Assembly: GCF_000350485.1 (NCBI RefSeq)
Contig: NZ_AORV01000065.1
Coordinates: 310,001-374,000, forward strand
Direction: 5' to 3'
Length of the DNA: 64,000 nucleotides
Source: Ruminiclostridium cellobioparum subsp. termitidis CT1112
GTDB lineage: Bacteria > Bacillota > Clostridia > Acetivibrionales > DSM-1351
Part shown: one piece after another, positions 1-9,627 of the stretch
How positions within the stretch are numbered: position 1 is the stretch's first letter
Layout of the letters: every line of letters starts with the position of its first letter
Made by a program: the position numbers and the translations under genes
Notes under the pieces: generated by a model
What the model was told of the DNA's origin: nothing
What the model saw: only the letters and a program-made list of their open reading frames with translations
Database searches by the model: none

Positions 1-821
1 AAATCGTCCTTCCAGCGTTTCTTCAATCTCTCTCTCAGTTCCCCGCTCCAGGGGATAAATTTCATGCCTTTTCCCAGCCGTGCCTGAAAATCATAGCCCG
101 GCAAATTGCCAAATTCCTGCTCGTCGGAAAAAAAGCCCATAAAGGTTTTGCCGAAATCCTCACGGTACCTTTCGTAATGGGGCCTGTATACCTGATCAAT
201 CAGTACGCCCACCGATTGTGAATCCAGTATGTTAAAATAATCCCTCTTTCCGTCGCCATGGTGGGTGGCGTATATTATAAACACCCTCCATAACCCCCGG
301 GGTACATCCCAGCGAAGCCATCCGTTGCGCACCTGCGCCGTCAGCTCCACACCCTGCCTGAGATCAATATCCCCCGTATCCGGGCTGGTCCGGGGGTAAG
401 CCGTTACAGCTATGAGTTCATCGCCTTCTCCAAGCACGGCGTCCACCAGCATGGCACTCTTTTCCAGGGGGCCGTTCACATCGGCATGCCACTCTGTCAG
501 AAAAAGATTGGCCAAATTCTTATGGGCACCTGAGAATACTCCATTGGCATGGCCGGTTGGAAAACTGTCGTCATCCAGAAGCCATACCTGCATATTATTG
601 GTGCGCGCCTCCTCCATAATGAGATCCATGTCACGCCACCAGTGCTCTCCGGCAAAATCCGGGTGAGGCCTTGATTCCACACATACAGCTGAAATATTGC
701 TTTCACGGATGCGCTTCATTTCCTCCAGAAGGACCTCCGGAGCCTCCCCGTGCTGCCAGAAAAACGGAAAAATATAATTGTCCTGACGGTTCTTTAAAAT
801 CTGCTGCAGTTTATTGTCCAT
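1..821 (-). CDS. Glycoside hydrolase-like protein, 3' end beyond the window
   Basis: The frame is open from the ATG at 821 to base 1, giving about 273 residues with no stop, so the C-terminus lies outside. The N-terminus carries FFWQHGE, then VCVESRPHPDF, WWRDMDLIMEEA and WLLDDDSFPTGHANG. This is the kind of TIM-barrel opening seen in large uncharacterised bacterial glycosidases loosely related to the GH106/GH2-like group; I cannot fix the family or the catalytic residues from this part. The start overlaps the 3' end of the GH42 gene by 11 bases, so it is probably translationally coupled and belongs to the same sugar-use operon. A role in removing a side-chain sugar from imported or cell-surface glycosides is inferred from context only. 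Confidence 0.7.
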   Translation of the reverse strand, partial: MDNKLQQILKNRQDNYIFPFFWQHGEAPEVLLEEMKRIRESNISAVCVESRPHPDFAGEHWWRDMDLIMEEARTNNMQVWLLDDDSFPTGHANGVFSGAHKNLANLFLTEWHADVNGPLEKSAMLVDAVLGEGDELIAVTAYPRTSPDTGDIDLRQGVELTAQVRNGWLRWDVPRGLWRVFIIYATHHGDGKRDYFNILDSQSVGVLIDQVYRPHYERYREDFGKTFMGFFSDEQEFGNLPGYDFQARLGKGMKFIPWSGELRERLKKRWKDD

Positions 822-2823
822 TCTTATCCTCCCTGGCTGCCCGGGCAAAAATTTCTACCCCGTACTCTCTGACCATGCCCTGACAACCCGGTGAGACCGG
901 CCTCCAGGTCTGATCTATTTTAAGGCTTTGGGCCTTATTCGTATGATTTATGGCAAACATATAGTCGTTTTTTCTGCCGTTCCTTACAGTGAGCTCCACA
1001 CCATCGGGTGAAGCGCCCCAGTTTGGAAGGGACAGCTCCGATATCAGATAATCCGCCAGTCTGTCCATCAGAGGTCCATCCGGCTCTGTGGCAATGTAGA
1101 AAGCTTTGCCTTTGCCAAAACCGTTTACAGTAATGGCAGGGGTATCCTTATAGAATTCTTCCTTATACTCCGCAAGCACTTCCGCCCCTTTCAGCGTGAC
1201 AATGTCACACCATTTCCGGGCTTTTCCCCTCTCTCTGCCATTTTTCCATTCAACTTCAACCTCCATATCCAGAAGGCAGTCATAATCCCTTATGACAAGG
1301 CCGCTAAGCCTGCCCAAATTCCCCGGCAGTTCCCTGTCCAGCTCACATACACTGTTGATGTTCTTTACGCCTGTCCGCATTGTAAGCACTAGATTTCCGC
1401 CGTTGGACACATAATTTTCAAATTTTTCCTCCAACTCAGGTGTCATGAGAATCTGCAGTGGTGCTATCACCAACCTGTAAGCTGAAAAATCATCCTTTTC
1501 GCTTATAAAATCCATGAGAACATTGCGTTTGTAAAACCCGTCATAATATTTTTTTATCTGGTCAACATAACTAAGTTCAGGGTGATGAGGCTGTATTTGA
1601 AAGGCCCAGTCCTGATCATAGGAAAAGAGGACAGCCACCTGGGCTTTTGTTACCACTCCATGGATATCCTCCATGACAGGAACCATTTCTGCAATAGTCT
1701 TTTTTAATTCCTCATACCGTCTGCCCGGAATACCACTGTGAGGCAAAATCCCATGCCAGTACTGCTCGGTTCCCACAGTACAGGTTCTCCACCTGAAGTA
1801 GACTATGGTATCGGCTCCGTGCGCCACACAGTGCATGGTCCACAGTCTGAGCTGGCCGGGACGCGGCGTTCTGCCTATAATGGCACCGCCGGTAGGGCCT
1901 GCTTCCAGTTCCATCATCCAGAAATTCTTCTTCTTTACTCCCCTGATGAAATCCAGACATGCCGAAATCTCAAAATCCGGCTGTCCTTCTCCGCTTTCAA
2001 AATAATATCCTGTAGGGTACTGGTCGTTTGAGGCAAAATCAAGGTTCCTGCCCAAATCGAAATAATTGGTTTTATCATATAAGCCCATCATATTATGGGT
2101 TATAAAATGGTGTGGACATATTTCCCTGATAATATCTACCTGGAAATCCTGGAAATCCACTATCAAATCCGAGCAAAAGCGCTTCCAGTCCAGTAAAAGA
2201 GAAGGATTATGGGCTGTGGGTGTCTTTCTGGGAACCGGTACCTGCTCGAATTTGTCATAGTCCTGGCTCCAGAAACAGGTTCCCCATTCCCTGTTCAGTG
2301 TTTCAACATTTTTATATTTCTTTTTCAGCCACTGCTGAAAATGCGCCTTGCAGGAATCACACATGCACAGGTTCTCATGGCTGTTTCCCAGCTCATTGTC
2401 AATCTGCCAGCCAATTACATCCGGATTGTCCCTATAGTGCCCGGCCATGGCAGTTACAAGGCGGCCGACATGCTCCCTGTAGGCCGGATTGCTCTGGCAG
2501 TCATGATGCCTGCCTCCGAAGCTTTTTACCAGGCCGTCGGAATCCACCGGAAGTATTTCAGGATTTTGTTCGATTATCCAGGCAGGCGGTGCCGCCGTGG
2601 GTGTACCAAGTACAGTGCTGATCCCGTTTTTTCCGAGGATCTCAATTGCTTCATCCAGCCACTCAAAATGAAATTCGCCCATGCGGGGTTCAAACCTGGC
2701 CCAGGAGAACTCTCCCAGCCGGGCCACCTGCAGTCCCATCTCCCGCATCATGGAGGCATCTGTTTCCCAACGCTCCCTGGGCCAATGTTCAGGATAATAA
2801 TCCACTCCAAAAAAAATACTCAT
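811..2823 (-). CDS. GH42 family beta-galactosidase
   Basis: A 670-residue protein with the GH42 layout: a TIM barrel with catalytic residues, a trimerisation domain from about residue 400 (VAVLFSYDQDWAFQ) and a small C-terminal beta domain. Visible hallmarks are GVDYYPEHWP at the N-terminus, the acid/base Glu144 in QIDNELGN, the probable nucleophile Glu305 in WMMELEAGP, and a zinc-type cysteine set (Cys109, Cys153, Cys155, Cys158). No signal peptide is seen, so it should act in the cytoplasm on imported short beta-galactosides or arabinogalacto-oligosaccharides. The ATG overlaps the stop of the response regulator gene in an ATGA arrangement, which indicates translational coupling. Family assignment is firm; substrate is inferred. 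Confidence 0.95.
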   Translation of the reverse strand: MSIFFGVDYYPEHWPRERWETDASMMREMGLQVARLGEFSWARFEPRMGEFHFEWLDEAIEILGKNGISTVLGTPTAAPPAWIIEQNPEILPVDSDGLVKSFGGRHHDCQSNPAYREHVGRLVTAMAGHYRDNPDVIGWQIDNELGNSHENLCMCDSCKAHFQQWLKKKYKNVETLNREWGTCFWSQDYDKFEQVPVPRKTPTAHNPSLLLDWKRFCSDLIVDFQDFQVDIIREICPHHFITHNMMGLYDKTNYFDLGRNLDFASNDQYPTGYYFESGEGQPDFEISACLDFIRGVKKKNFWMMELEAGPTGGAIIGRTPRPGQLRLWTMHCVAHGADTIVYFRWRTCTVGTEQYWHGILPHSGIPGRRYEELKKTIAEMVPVMEDIHGVVTKAQVAVLFSYDQDWAFQIQPHHPELSYVDQIKKYYDGFYKRNVLMDFISEKDDFSAYRLVIAPLQILMTPELEEKFENYVSNGGNLVLTMRTGVKNINSVCELDRELPGNLGRLSGLVIRDYDCLLDMEVEVEWKNGRERGKARKWCDIVTLKGAEVLAEYKEEFYKDTPAITVNGFGKGKAFYIATEPDGPLMDRLADYLISELSLPNWGASPDGVELTVRNGRKNDYMFAINHTNKAQSLKIDQTWRPVSPGCQGMVREYGVEIFARAAREDKNGQ

Positions 2824-4376
2824 ATTTTATCAACATCCCCCTGTCGTATATTTTTTCTGTACTGCTTGGGGCTTACCCCCACCACCTCTTTAAATATCCT
2901 GCTGAAATAGTTCACATCATTGTAGCCCGTCATTGCGGCAATTTCCTTCAGGGGCCATTTGGAATCCGCAAGCATTTCCCTTGCCTTTGCGATCCGTAGA
3001 TTGGTCATCAGTTTCATTGGGGATATCCCCTTGATTCCTGTAAAAGTGTTTGAAATATAACTTGCATGGTATCCGAATTTTCTTGACAACTGTTCAAAAG
3101 AAACAGCCTCGGTATAATGCTGGCATATATACTGGTAAATCCGTTCAACCACTTCATGCACATTAAGATTCACCTTGGATCTCACCACATCTTCCTCAAT
3201 ATCCCGCATAAGGCCTGCAATGCCTTCCTTGAAATCCCCGAAGCCGGCCGATGAACAAACAACCTGTTCCACCTTTGAAAGCAAATCCTCCAGCAGATAC
3301 AACTTCTGAAGAAAATCATACCGGTTATATATTTCAGAAACCAGATATTTGGCGCTGAATTCGCAGATCACTTGCGGCAGCCTGGCTTTCTTCCATTCTT
3401 CGGCCAGCAGCAAAAACTGATCTATCACACCGGCAAGGTTTTCGTTGCCCAGCAATTCATGGATGCTTTTACGCTGCTGGCTGTTGATAGCAACATAATT
3501 TTCAATCGGTGCGGTATCCTCTGGTATGATCACACTGCTTTTCCCAAGCACGATACGGTTGCTGAGATTTATTCTGGCCTCATGATGGATTTTATTGAGC
3601 TGTTCAATATCTTCAAAAGGGTTGCTCAGGGCAATTGTCAGCGGCATATCCAGTTCCTTTGCATAATTGCTTGCCTCATTGACAAACCTTTTTACATGCA
3701 TTACGCTCTCATCGGTGACAGAGATGAAAACAATCTTCTCATTGGTCACCTTGGCATCAAGGACACAGCATTGTCCGCTCTGTCCCATTTTATCATTGAT
3801 CCGCTTTTCGATTTCCGGCGCATTCCAAACTGTATAGTCAGGTGTTATAAAATCCACCGAACGCACCGAAAAGGCTCCCAGGCACAGGAGCGCCAGATAA
3901 TGGCAGCAGTATTTTCCAGGTACCTCCGCTTCTTTATTTTTCTCAGGATGATTATTAAACAACAGTTCCTGTATATACCGCCTGTAATTGTACATTTTTT
4001 TATTTTCAACTTTTTCGCATACCTTTTTCATTACCTCCCGGAATTCCTGATAGGTAAAAGGCTTCAATATATAATCATTGACACCGTACTGCATGGCCGT
4101 CCTTACATACTCAAAATCACTATACCCGCTTAGAATAATATATTCTATGGACGGCATAACTTCACGGGACTTTTGAATCAGCTCCAGACCGTTCATACCC
4201 GGCATTTTTATATCGGTAAGCACAATATCGGGTTTAAGTGTTTCCAGACTTTCCAGCGCGCTTTTTCCGTTGAAGCAGGCCCCCACAATCTGCAAGGGAA
4301 GATTCAGGTCCGGGATCATAGCCATAATCCCGTTCTGAATAGCCGGTTCGTCTTCAACAATAAGCAGTCTTGACAT
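2820..4376 (-). CDS. YesN-type response regulator with AraC DNA-binding domain
   Basis: About 518 residues. The N-terminal receiver starts SRLLIVEDEPAIQNGI, with the phospho-acceptor Asp55 in LTDIKMPGMNG and the conserved Lys105 in DYILKPF. A long middle region follows, and then a C-terminal AraC-type pair of helix-turn-helices (SFEQLSRKFGYHASYISNTF and MTGYNDVNYFSRIFKEVVGVSPKQYR). The reading frame also has a GTG nine bases upstream at 4385, but the ATG at 4376 has GAGGGAG eight bases before it and is preferred. It lies directly after the YesM-type kinase gene, so the pair is the likely control system of this sugar operon, acting as a DNA-binding activator when phosphorylated. Confidence 0.92.
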   Translation of the reverse strand: MSRLLIVEDEPAIQNGIMAMIPDLNLPLQIVGACFNGKSALESLETLKPDIVLTDIKMPGMNGLELIQKSREVMPSIEYIILSGYSDFEYVRTAMQYGVNDYILKPFTYQEFREVMKKVCEKVENKKMYNYRRYIQELLFNNHPEKNKEAEVPGKYCCHYLALLCLGAFSVRSVDFITPDYTVWNAPEIEKRINDKMGQSGQCCVLDAKVTNEKIVFISVTDESVMHVKRFVNEASNYAKELDMPLTIALSNPFEDIEQLNKIHHEARINLSNRIVLGKSSVIIPEDTAPIENYVAINSQQRKSIHELLGNENLAGVIDQFLLLAEEWKKARLPQVICEFSAKYLVSEIYNRYDFLQKLYLLEDLLSKVEQVVCSSAGFGDFKEGIAGLMRDIEEDVVRSKVNLNVHEVVERIYQYICQHYTEAVSFEQLSRKFGYHASYISNTFTGIKGISPMKLMTNLRIAKAREMLADSKWPLKEIAAMTGYNDVNYFSRIFKEVVGVSPKQYRKNIRQGDVDKI

Positions 4377-4381
4377 AGTTA

Positions 4382-6181
4382 TCACTCTCCCTCAAATGAA
4401 ATTACCACTCTGGATCCTCCGTCTGGGGTATTGCTTAAATCAAGCCGTATCTTCCCATTTGAATACAGGCGTAATCTGCCGTATGTGTTTATAAGAGCCA
4501 GTCCGCCGATCTGGAAATCGGAGGAAAACATTCCCTCGTCAATTTCACGGTTTACCGTCTCAAATTGTTCCTTTAACCGGGCAATGGCACCTTCTGTAAA
4601 ACCCCTTCCATTATCCTCTATGGCGATATTCCAGCCATTTTCATCAATACTTCCCCTGATTATGATCCTGTATGGAGGTTCAGCATCCTGCAGGCTGTGC
4701 TGAAAGCAGTTTTCGGCAATGGGCTGGAGTACAAATTTGGGAATAGTCACCTGTTTTAAGCATTCATCAATCTCCAGTGTGTACTCAAGATAATCAAGAT
4801 ACCTGTATTTCATTAATTTCAGATAATTGGACACATGTTCCAGCTCCTGCTGTATGGTCACGGTTGACTGGGTCGTATCTGTAGAGTAGCTCAGCATTCT
4901 GGTAAGAGCAGAACACATGTCCATGATCTCAGGCGCATTTTTTTGCCTGCCCATCATTCCGATAACCGCCAGGATATTGTGCATAAAGTGAGGATTTATC
5001 TGAGCCTGGAGCATTTTATAATAAGCCTGGATTTCCCTGGTGCGGAGCTGCATCAATTCCCCTGTCGCATGCCGTATATCCTCCAGCATTTTTTCAAAAG
5101 CATGGGTGAGCTGGGTTACCTCATTGTTGGTATCGGCTACCTGCAAATCCACCGAAATAGTGGCATAATCAATGCGGCTCACATTGTCACGCAGTTGTCG
5201 GATGGGCTTGTAAAGGCTTTGCGTCACCCCGTAGACAATCAGCAGCAAGGCTGCAAGGATGGTAACGGCACATATTACAAAAACCGTAGTTGTATTGTTG
5301 ACAGAAGCCAGATAATGCTCGGTATTGACCAGTAAATAAAGCTTCATATCATAATCATTGAGCAAAGTGGAGCAAACGATATACTTTTTCCCGTCCAGGG
5401 ACATTGACTGTATGGTCTGGCTGCCCGGCCCCACCTCACAATTCCGGACCAGCGGTTCCATAGCTCCGGCCGGGGCACCGCCGGTTGAATAAAACATTGT
5501 ATTGTCGTCCTTCACCACTACCGTATGCACCGGATAGCCCGACAGCTCCATGGTAAATATTTTATCCAGGTAGGTTTTTTCAAACTGAACATCAATTACT
5601 CCATAGGTTTTATATTCATTTTGAATCAGCCGTACGAAGGAAAAGGTTTCATTCCGGGATCTTCCGTACATATCCTCAGAGACAGGTGAAATATATTTGC
5701 TTATATTGTTTTCAAGTACGTAACGGATCCAGGTAATCCGTGAAAGAGCTTTCTTGTCCAGTGTTACACCGTTATAAATGTCCACGCCCACATAGTCGTA
5801 GTTCTTTGATATTACGTTAAAACTCCGGTTATTGAAATACGTACCGTTAAGACCGATAATAACATCCTGTATCCTGCTTTTTCCCTGGGGATGGAAATAA
5901 AAATAATTTTCCGGTGCATTATCCTGGGCAATTTCATTCATTGCAGCCTGGACTTCACTGCTGATGGCAACCCCGCGCGATATACGGCTCATTTCGTCCA
6001 GCACTCCCTTAAACTGGTCCGAAACCCTGGAAGTCATCTGAATCAAATTATCCTGGGAGGATTTTTTCAAATTTTTGACCTGAACCTCATAATAAATACT
6101 TATGAATATCAGAAACAAAAGACCTATTATTGTAGAATATGCCAACAGCAGTTTCGTAAGATAACTTACATTTTTCAGCAA
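4382..6181 (-). CDS. YesM-type sensor histidine kinase
   Basis: 599 residues: transmembrane segment 10-32, a large extracytoplasmic sensor region (about 33-295), transmembrane segment 299-319, HAMP (about 320-372) and a His_kinase domain with the phospho-accepting His398 in QAQINPHFMHNIL. A HATPase domain follows, with N box PIAENCFQHSL and G box IEDNGRGF. This lineage usually senses extracellular carbohydrate, or the ligand-bound binding protein, and phosphorylates a YesN-type regulator. That partner is encoded immediately downstream, and the binding protein and permeases immediately upstream, so sensing of the sugar imported by this operon is a strong inference. Confidence 0.93.
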   Translation of the reverse strand: MLKNVSYLTKLLLAYSTIIGLLFLIFISIYYEVQVKNLKKSSQDNLIQMTSRVSDQFKGVLDEMSRISRGVAISSEVQAAMNEIAQDNAPENYFYFHPQGKSRIQDVIIGLNGTYFNNRSFNVISKNYDYVGVDIYNGVTLDKKALSRITWIRYVLENNISKYISPVSEDMYGRSRNETFSFVRLIQNEYKTYGVIDVQFEKTYLDKIFTMELSGYPVHTVVVKDDNTMFYSTGGAPAGAMEPLVRNCEVGPGSQTIQSMSLDGKKYIVCSTLLNDYDMKLYLLVNTEHYLASVNNTTTVFVICAVTILAALLLIVYGVTQSLYKPIRQLRDNVSRIDYATISVDLQVADTNNEVTQLTHAFEKMLEDIRHATGELMQLRTREIQAYYKMLQAQINPHFMHNILAVIGMMGRQKNAPEIMDMCSALTRMLSYSTDTTQSTVTIQQELEHVSNYLKLMKYRYLDYLEYTLEIDECLKQVTIPKFVLQPIAENCFQHSLQDAEPPYRIIIRGSIDENGWNIAIEDNGRGFTEGAIARLKEQFETVNREIDEGMFSSDFQIGGLALINTYGRLRLYSNGKIRLDLSNTPDGGSRVVISFEGE

Positions 6182-6285
6182 AGCCCAAACCTCCGAATCC
6201 GACAGATATTTATATTATCATACACAATTATACCAGCAGTAATACTTATATATCCAATCGTATGCCTGTAACAGCTTTGCATCTG

Positions 6286-7110
6286 TCAGCCTTTCACCGC
6301 ACCTGAAACCATTCCTGAAATAATATATTTTTGTCCCGACAAATAGATGATTACAACAGGCAGGCTCGACATCAGTATATGTGCGCAAACCAGATTCCAG
6401 TCAGAGGAATATTGGCCTATAAACCCGTAAATCCCCAGTACAAGCGTCCATTTCTTAGTATCTGAAAGCAGGTACAAAGGGTACTGGAAATCATTCCAGA
6501 TAAACATAAACTGCGTGATACAGGAAGTGATAATCACCGGTGTCAGCAAAGGAAAAAGTATTTTAAAGAACAGCCTCAGTGCCCCGCAGCCATCCACGAT
6601 TGCAGCTTCATCCAGTTCCCGGGGAATGGACGACACCGCGCCGTAGGTGAGAAAAATCGTCAAAGGCGTGAATATTGCCACATAAACTAAAATAATGCCC
6701 TGATAACTATTCATCATATGGAAATATTTCAATATCTCTATCAGGGTGATTATCTGTACCGGAATGACAAGGCCCAGCAGGAAATAGTTATAGACAGTCC
6801 GGTTCAGTGAGGAACGCCTGCGGTTGAATACAAATGCGGCCATTGAACCCAGGATCACGGACAAAAGCACTGCTGCTCCGGTAATTAAAGCGCTGTTCAT
6901 GAGAGAGCGGAACACCGAGCCCGTTGTCAAAACCGTTTTAAAGTTTTCCACCATAAAGCTTTTAGGCAGCAGCAGATTCATGGCATCTGCTTCGGCCGAC
7001 GACTTGAAGGAATTTATGACCACCAGCAGCAAAGGCAGTAAAATCAACAGACTCAGTGCCCAAAGCCCCACCAGTGCCAAACCTTGAAAAAAGCGTTTTT
7101 GCCTGTTCAT
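6286..7110 (-). CDS. Carbohydrate ABC transporter permease (MalG/LacG type)
   Basis: 274 residues with six predicted membrane segments. The first spans about residues 12-32 (LALVGLWALSLLILLPLLLVV). The cytoplasmic EAA loop reads ELDEAAIVDGCGALRLFFKILFP, as in CUT1 permeases, where it contacts the ATPase. The ATG overlaps the stop of the preceding permease gene (ATGA) and has GGAGG seven bases upstream. No ATPase gene is in the operon. CUT1 systems often borrow a shared MsmX-type ATPase encoded elsewhere, which is the likely explanation. Confidence 0.92.
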   Translation of the reverse strand: MNRQKRFFQGLALVGLWALSLLILLPLLLVVINSFKSSAEADAMNLLLPKSFMVENFKTVLTTGSVFRSLMNSALITGAAVLLSVILGSMAAFVFNRRRSSLNRTVYNYFLLGLVIPVQIITLIEILKYFHMMNSYQGIILVYVAIFTPLTIFLTYGAVSSIPRELDEAAIVDGCGALRLFFKILFPLLTPVIITSCITQFMFIWNDFQYPLYLLSDTKKWTLVLGIYGFIGQYSSDWNLVCAHILMSSLPVVIIYLSGQKYIISGMVSGAVKG

Positions 7111-7979
7111 CTTTCCACCTCCAGTTTTGAGAACACACCGTTGATGACTGCAAATACAGCTACAACAAACAGTGTAAGTACTATATTGGCCGCACCTCCG
7201 GTAGCAAGTGCCCCGTTGCCCATATATTTGTAAATCCCCGTACTAAGCACTTCAGTGGAAAGGCCTGGGCCTCCTCCGGTAAGTGCAATGACAATATCAA
7301 AAACCTTAAGCCCGTTAATAATACTGAGCAGAATATTTACATTTAATGAAGGTATCATCATCGGCAGAGTGATACTTTTAAACTGCTGCCAGTTGTTTGC
7401 TCCGTCAATTGTTGCAGACTCATAGTAATCCTTTGAAATTACCTGAAGTCCGGCTAAAAAGATTACCATGCAATAACCCGTACCCCTCCATATTTCAACA
7501 AGTATTACCATCCACATGGCATATGCGGGATTCCCCAGCCAATCGGTAGACGAAAGGTTTGTGCTGAAAAATGAGAAAAATACATTAAGCAGCCCGGTAT
7601 CGGGCATAAAAATAGATTTGAAAATAATACCCACTATAAGGGTACTTAAAACCATGGGCAGAAAGTAAACCGTCCTGAGCAGATTTTTGGTCTTAAGCTT
7701 TGTATTGAGCGCAAGAGCCAGCGCAAAACCAAATACATTTTTAAACACGGTAGTGATAAGCGCAAAAAGCAGAGTATTTTTTAAACCTGTTTTGAATAAA
7801 CTGTCATTCAACAGGTTGGTGTAATTCTCCAGTCCAGCAAAAGACTTGGTAGAGGAATAAATAGTCCAGTTGGTAAAGGAATATATGAGCCCCAAAAGGC
7901 CCGGTAAAATAAAAAGAATTGTGTAAATGGCAAAAGGTACTATCCAAAAATAGTTGGGATAAGTCTTTTTCATATTCAT
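7107..7979 (-). CDS. Carbohydrate ABC transporter permease (UgpA/LacF type)
   Basis: About 290 residues with six membrane segments and the EAA loop YYESATIDGANNWQQFKSITLPMMIP, which marks CUT1 inner-membrane subunits. Start choice is uncertain. The open frame begins at a TTG at 7994, with ATGs at 7985, 7979 and 7973. GAGGTG ends about seven bases before 7979, so that one is preferred. It pairs with the next permease to form the membrane channel for the binding protein encoded just upstream. The 137 bases between the binding-protein stop and this start hold no obvious terminator. Confidence 0.9.
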   Translation of the reverse strand: MNMKKTYPNYFWIVPFAIYTILFILPGLLGLIYSFTNWTIYSSTKSFAGLENYTNLLNDSLFKTGLKNTLLFALITTVFKNVFGFALALALNTKLKTKNLLRTVYFLPMVLSTLIVGIIFKSIFMPDTGLLNVFFSFFSTNLSSTDWLGNPAYAMWMVILVEIWRGTGYCMVIFLAGLQVISKDYYESATIDGANNWQQFKSITLPMMIPSLNVNILLSIINGLKVFDIVIALTGGGPGLSTEVLSTGIYKYMGNGALATGGAANIVLTLFVVAVFAVINGVFSKLEVER

Positions 7980-8116
7980 TGTCATACACCTCAATTTCCT
8001 GATGCTCTGAAAAATATACGTTATTGAACATCGGGGATAAAGCCGACAATTTTACAGGTACCGTAAAATCCATTGACCTTATCCCCGTGTGAAAATCCTA
8101 AACAATCTCTGACTTG

Positions 8117-9439
8117 TTAAAACCCTTCCAATCCAATGGATTTTGCAATTTTTGCCCTCATGGTATCGTATTCCTTTGCAGCAGCTTCAGGTGTTTTTCC
8201 ACCTATGATAACTTCCTGTCCCAGCTTGCAAAGACCGTCATAGTCCTGCCCCTTCACCAATGAATTGTGTGAACGGTGAGTCAAATATTCCCCGCTGTTG
8301 ATTTTGTCTGAAAGCTTTTGTGCGGCACTTGGAATTTGTGCCTTAACATCCTTGAAGGGAGATATGGACTGCAAATTGCTGTAATATGCATTTAAATTAT
8401 CCTGCTCTGCGGCAAAATTAAAGAAATCCTTTACAATATCAACATTTTTGCCTGTTTTAGGTATATACCACTGTCCGCTTGTTCCTGCAAAGATTGTTGT
8501 GTTATCCCCTATATAAAACGGAATAAACTCTATTTTATCAGCTGTTCCCGGATATTTTTTCTCAATTTCATTAACCCAGGAAGTCAATCCTACACCTACG
8601 CCCGCCTTGCCCTCGGCAAAAGCTGCAAACTGTCCGTCCCAGGTGTTTGCCATGGTATTCGGTCCGAGATAGCCCTTGTCGTTAAAGCTTTTCAAATCTG
8701 CAAGACAGCTTACAAAACCCGGTATTTCAGAGTATTTTGCCTGATTGGTCTCCAGCTTTTTCGGAAGTTCGGGATCTTTCTGTATGGCCGCCCACAGCGA
8801 ACCGCTGGTCATCTGCCCTACCATCCAGGGATCTTTGCTTCCCAGATACAATGGCTGTATATTGTTTTGCTTTAAAGTGTCAAAGGCTTTCAACAGCTCA
8901 TCTTTACTGGTCGGAATGGGAATATTGTATTTCTGGAATACCTCGGTATTAACTGCAAAGCCCCATAAATCCTGACCCCAGAGCGGAAGTCCCCACACCT
9001 TGCCCTCAGCCATAAAATCTTCCTTATTGATGAGCTTGTCCACCCATGGTTCATTGGTGAGGTCCACCAGCTTTTGTTCAGGCATCATATAGTTCAGTTC
9101 CAGTACCGACGCTGAATTAACCATAATATCCGGGAACTCATTTGTTGCAAATTTGGTTTTAATGATTTCAGAGGCTTTGTCATCAGGCAATACCTGAACA
9201 TCAAATTGTACGCCTGTCTTGTCGGTATACTTCTGGAACAGTTCATGCATTGCAGGCTTTTCCCAGCCCTTTGCCATAACAATACTCAATGTAACATTTT
9301 TCTTTGGAGCCGAAGTCGTATCCGTTGAAGTACTGCTGCCGCTTTCGGCAGGCTTTTCTTCTCCGCAGCCTGTCAGAACAAATGCCATGGACATCATAAC
9401 CGCCAGACTCATTGTCAATAGCTTCTTTCCGTATTTCAT
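8117..9439 (-). CDS. Extracellular sugar-binding lipoprotein (ABC transporter)
   Basis: 440 residues. A lipoprotein signal peptide ends in LTGC with the lipidated Cys25, followed by a Ser/Thr-rich tether (about 26-48). The rest is a type 1 solute-binding fold (VTLSIVMAKGWEKPAMHELFQKYTDKTG and later FAEGKAGVGVGLTSWV). As the first gene of the operon it delivers sugar to the two permeases. Length and layout fit CUT1 oligosaccharide binding proteins. The ligand cannot be read from the sequence; beta-galactosides are suggested by the GH42 gene. Confidence 0.93.
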   Translation of the reverse strand: MKYGKKLLTMSLAVMMSMAFVLTGCGEEKPAESGSSTSTDTTSAPKKNVTLSIVMAKGWEKPAMHELFQKYTDKTGVQFDVQVLPDDKASEIIKTKFATNEFPDIMVNSASVLELNYMMPEQKLVDLTNEPWVDKLINKEDFMAEGKVWGLPLWGQDLWGFAVNTEVFQKYNIPIPTSKDELLKAFDTLKQNNIQPLYLGSKDPWMVGQMTSGSLWAAIQKDPELPKKLETNQAKYSEIPGFVSCLADLKSFNDKGYLGPNTMANTWDGQFAAFAEGKAGVGVGLTSWVNEIEKKYPGTADKIEFIPFYIGDNTTIFAGTSGQWYIPKTGKNVDIVKDFFNFAAEQDNLNAYYSNLQSISPFKDVKAQIPSAAQKLSDKINSGEYLTHRSHNSLVKGQDYDGLCKLGQEVIIGGKTPEAAAKEYDTMRAKIAKSIGLEGF

Positions 9440-9567
9440 TCTGTTTCCCCCTGTTCATTTGTTGATTTGTCTTTATTGTATCCCGAATTGAACAGCAATT
9501 ATATTCAGATTTCACAAATAAAATATGGACTATTTTTTGCACCGGCAGGATACGGCCATTTGGATAT

Positions 9568-9600
9568 AAAAAAGCCGGTAAGCTTTTCAGCAATACCGGC
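9568..9600 (-). terminator. Rho-independent terminator after the phospholipase-like gene
   Basis: On the minus strand GCCGGTA, a 13-base loop and TACCGGC are followed by six Ts. It sits 28 bases past the stop of the gene at 9628 and separates it from the sugar operon. Confidence 0.85.
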
Positions 9601-9627
9601 AGCATGAACTTTTATTCTTTTGATTTG

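Noticed and set aside
2209-2910. 233-codon plus-strand frame opposite GH42
   Set aside because: Shadow of the GH42 coding sequence; no motif or ribosome site.
3372-4133. 253-codon plus-strand frame opposite the YesN-type regulator
   Set aside because: Antisense shadow; no ribosome site or family motif.
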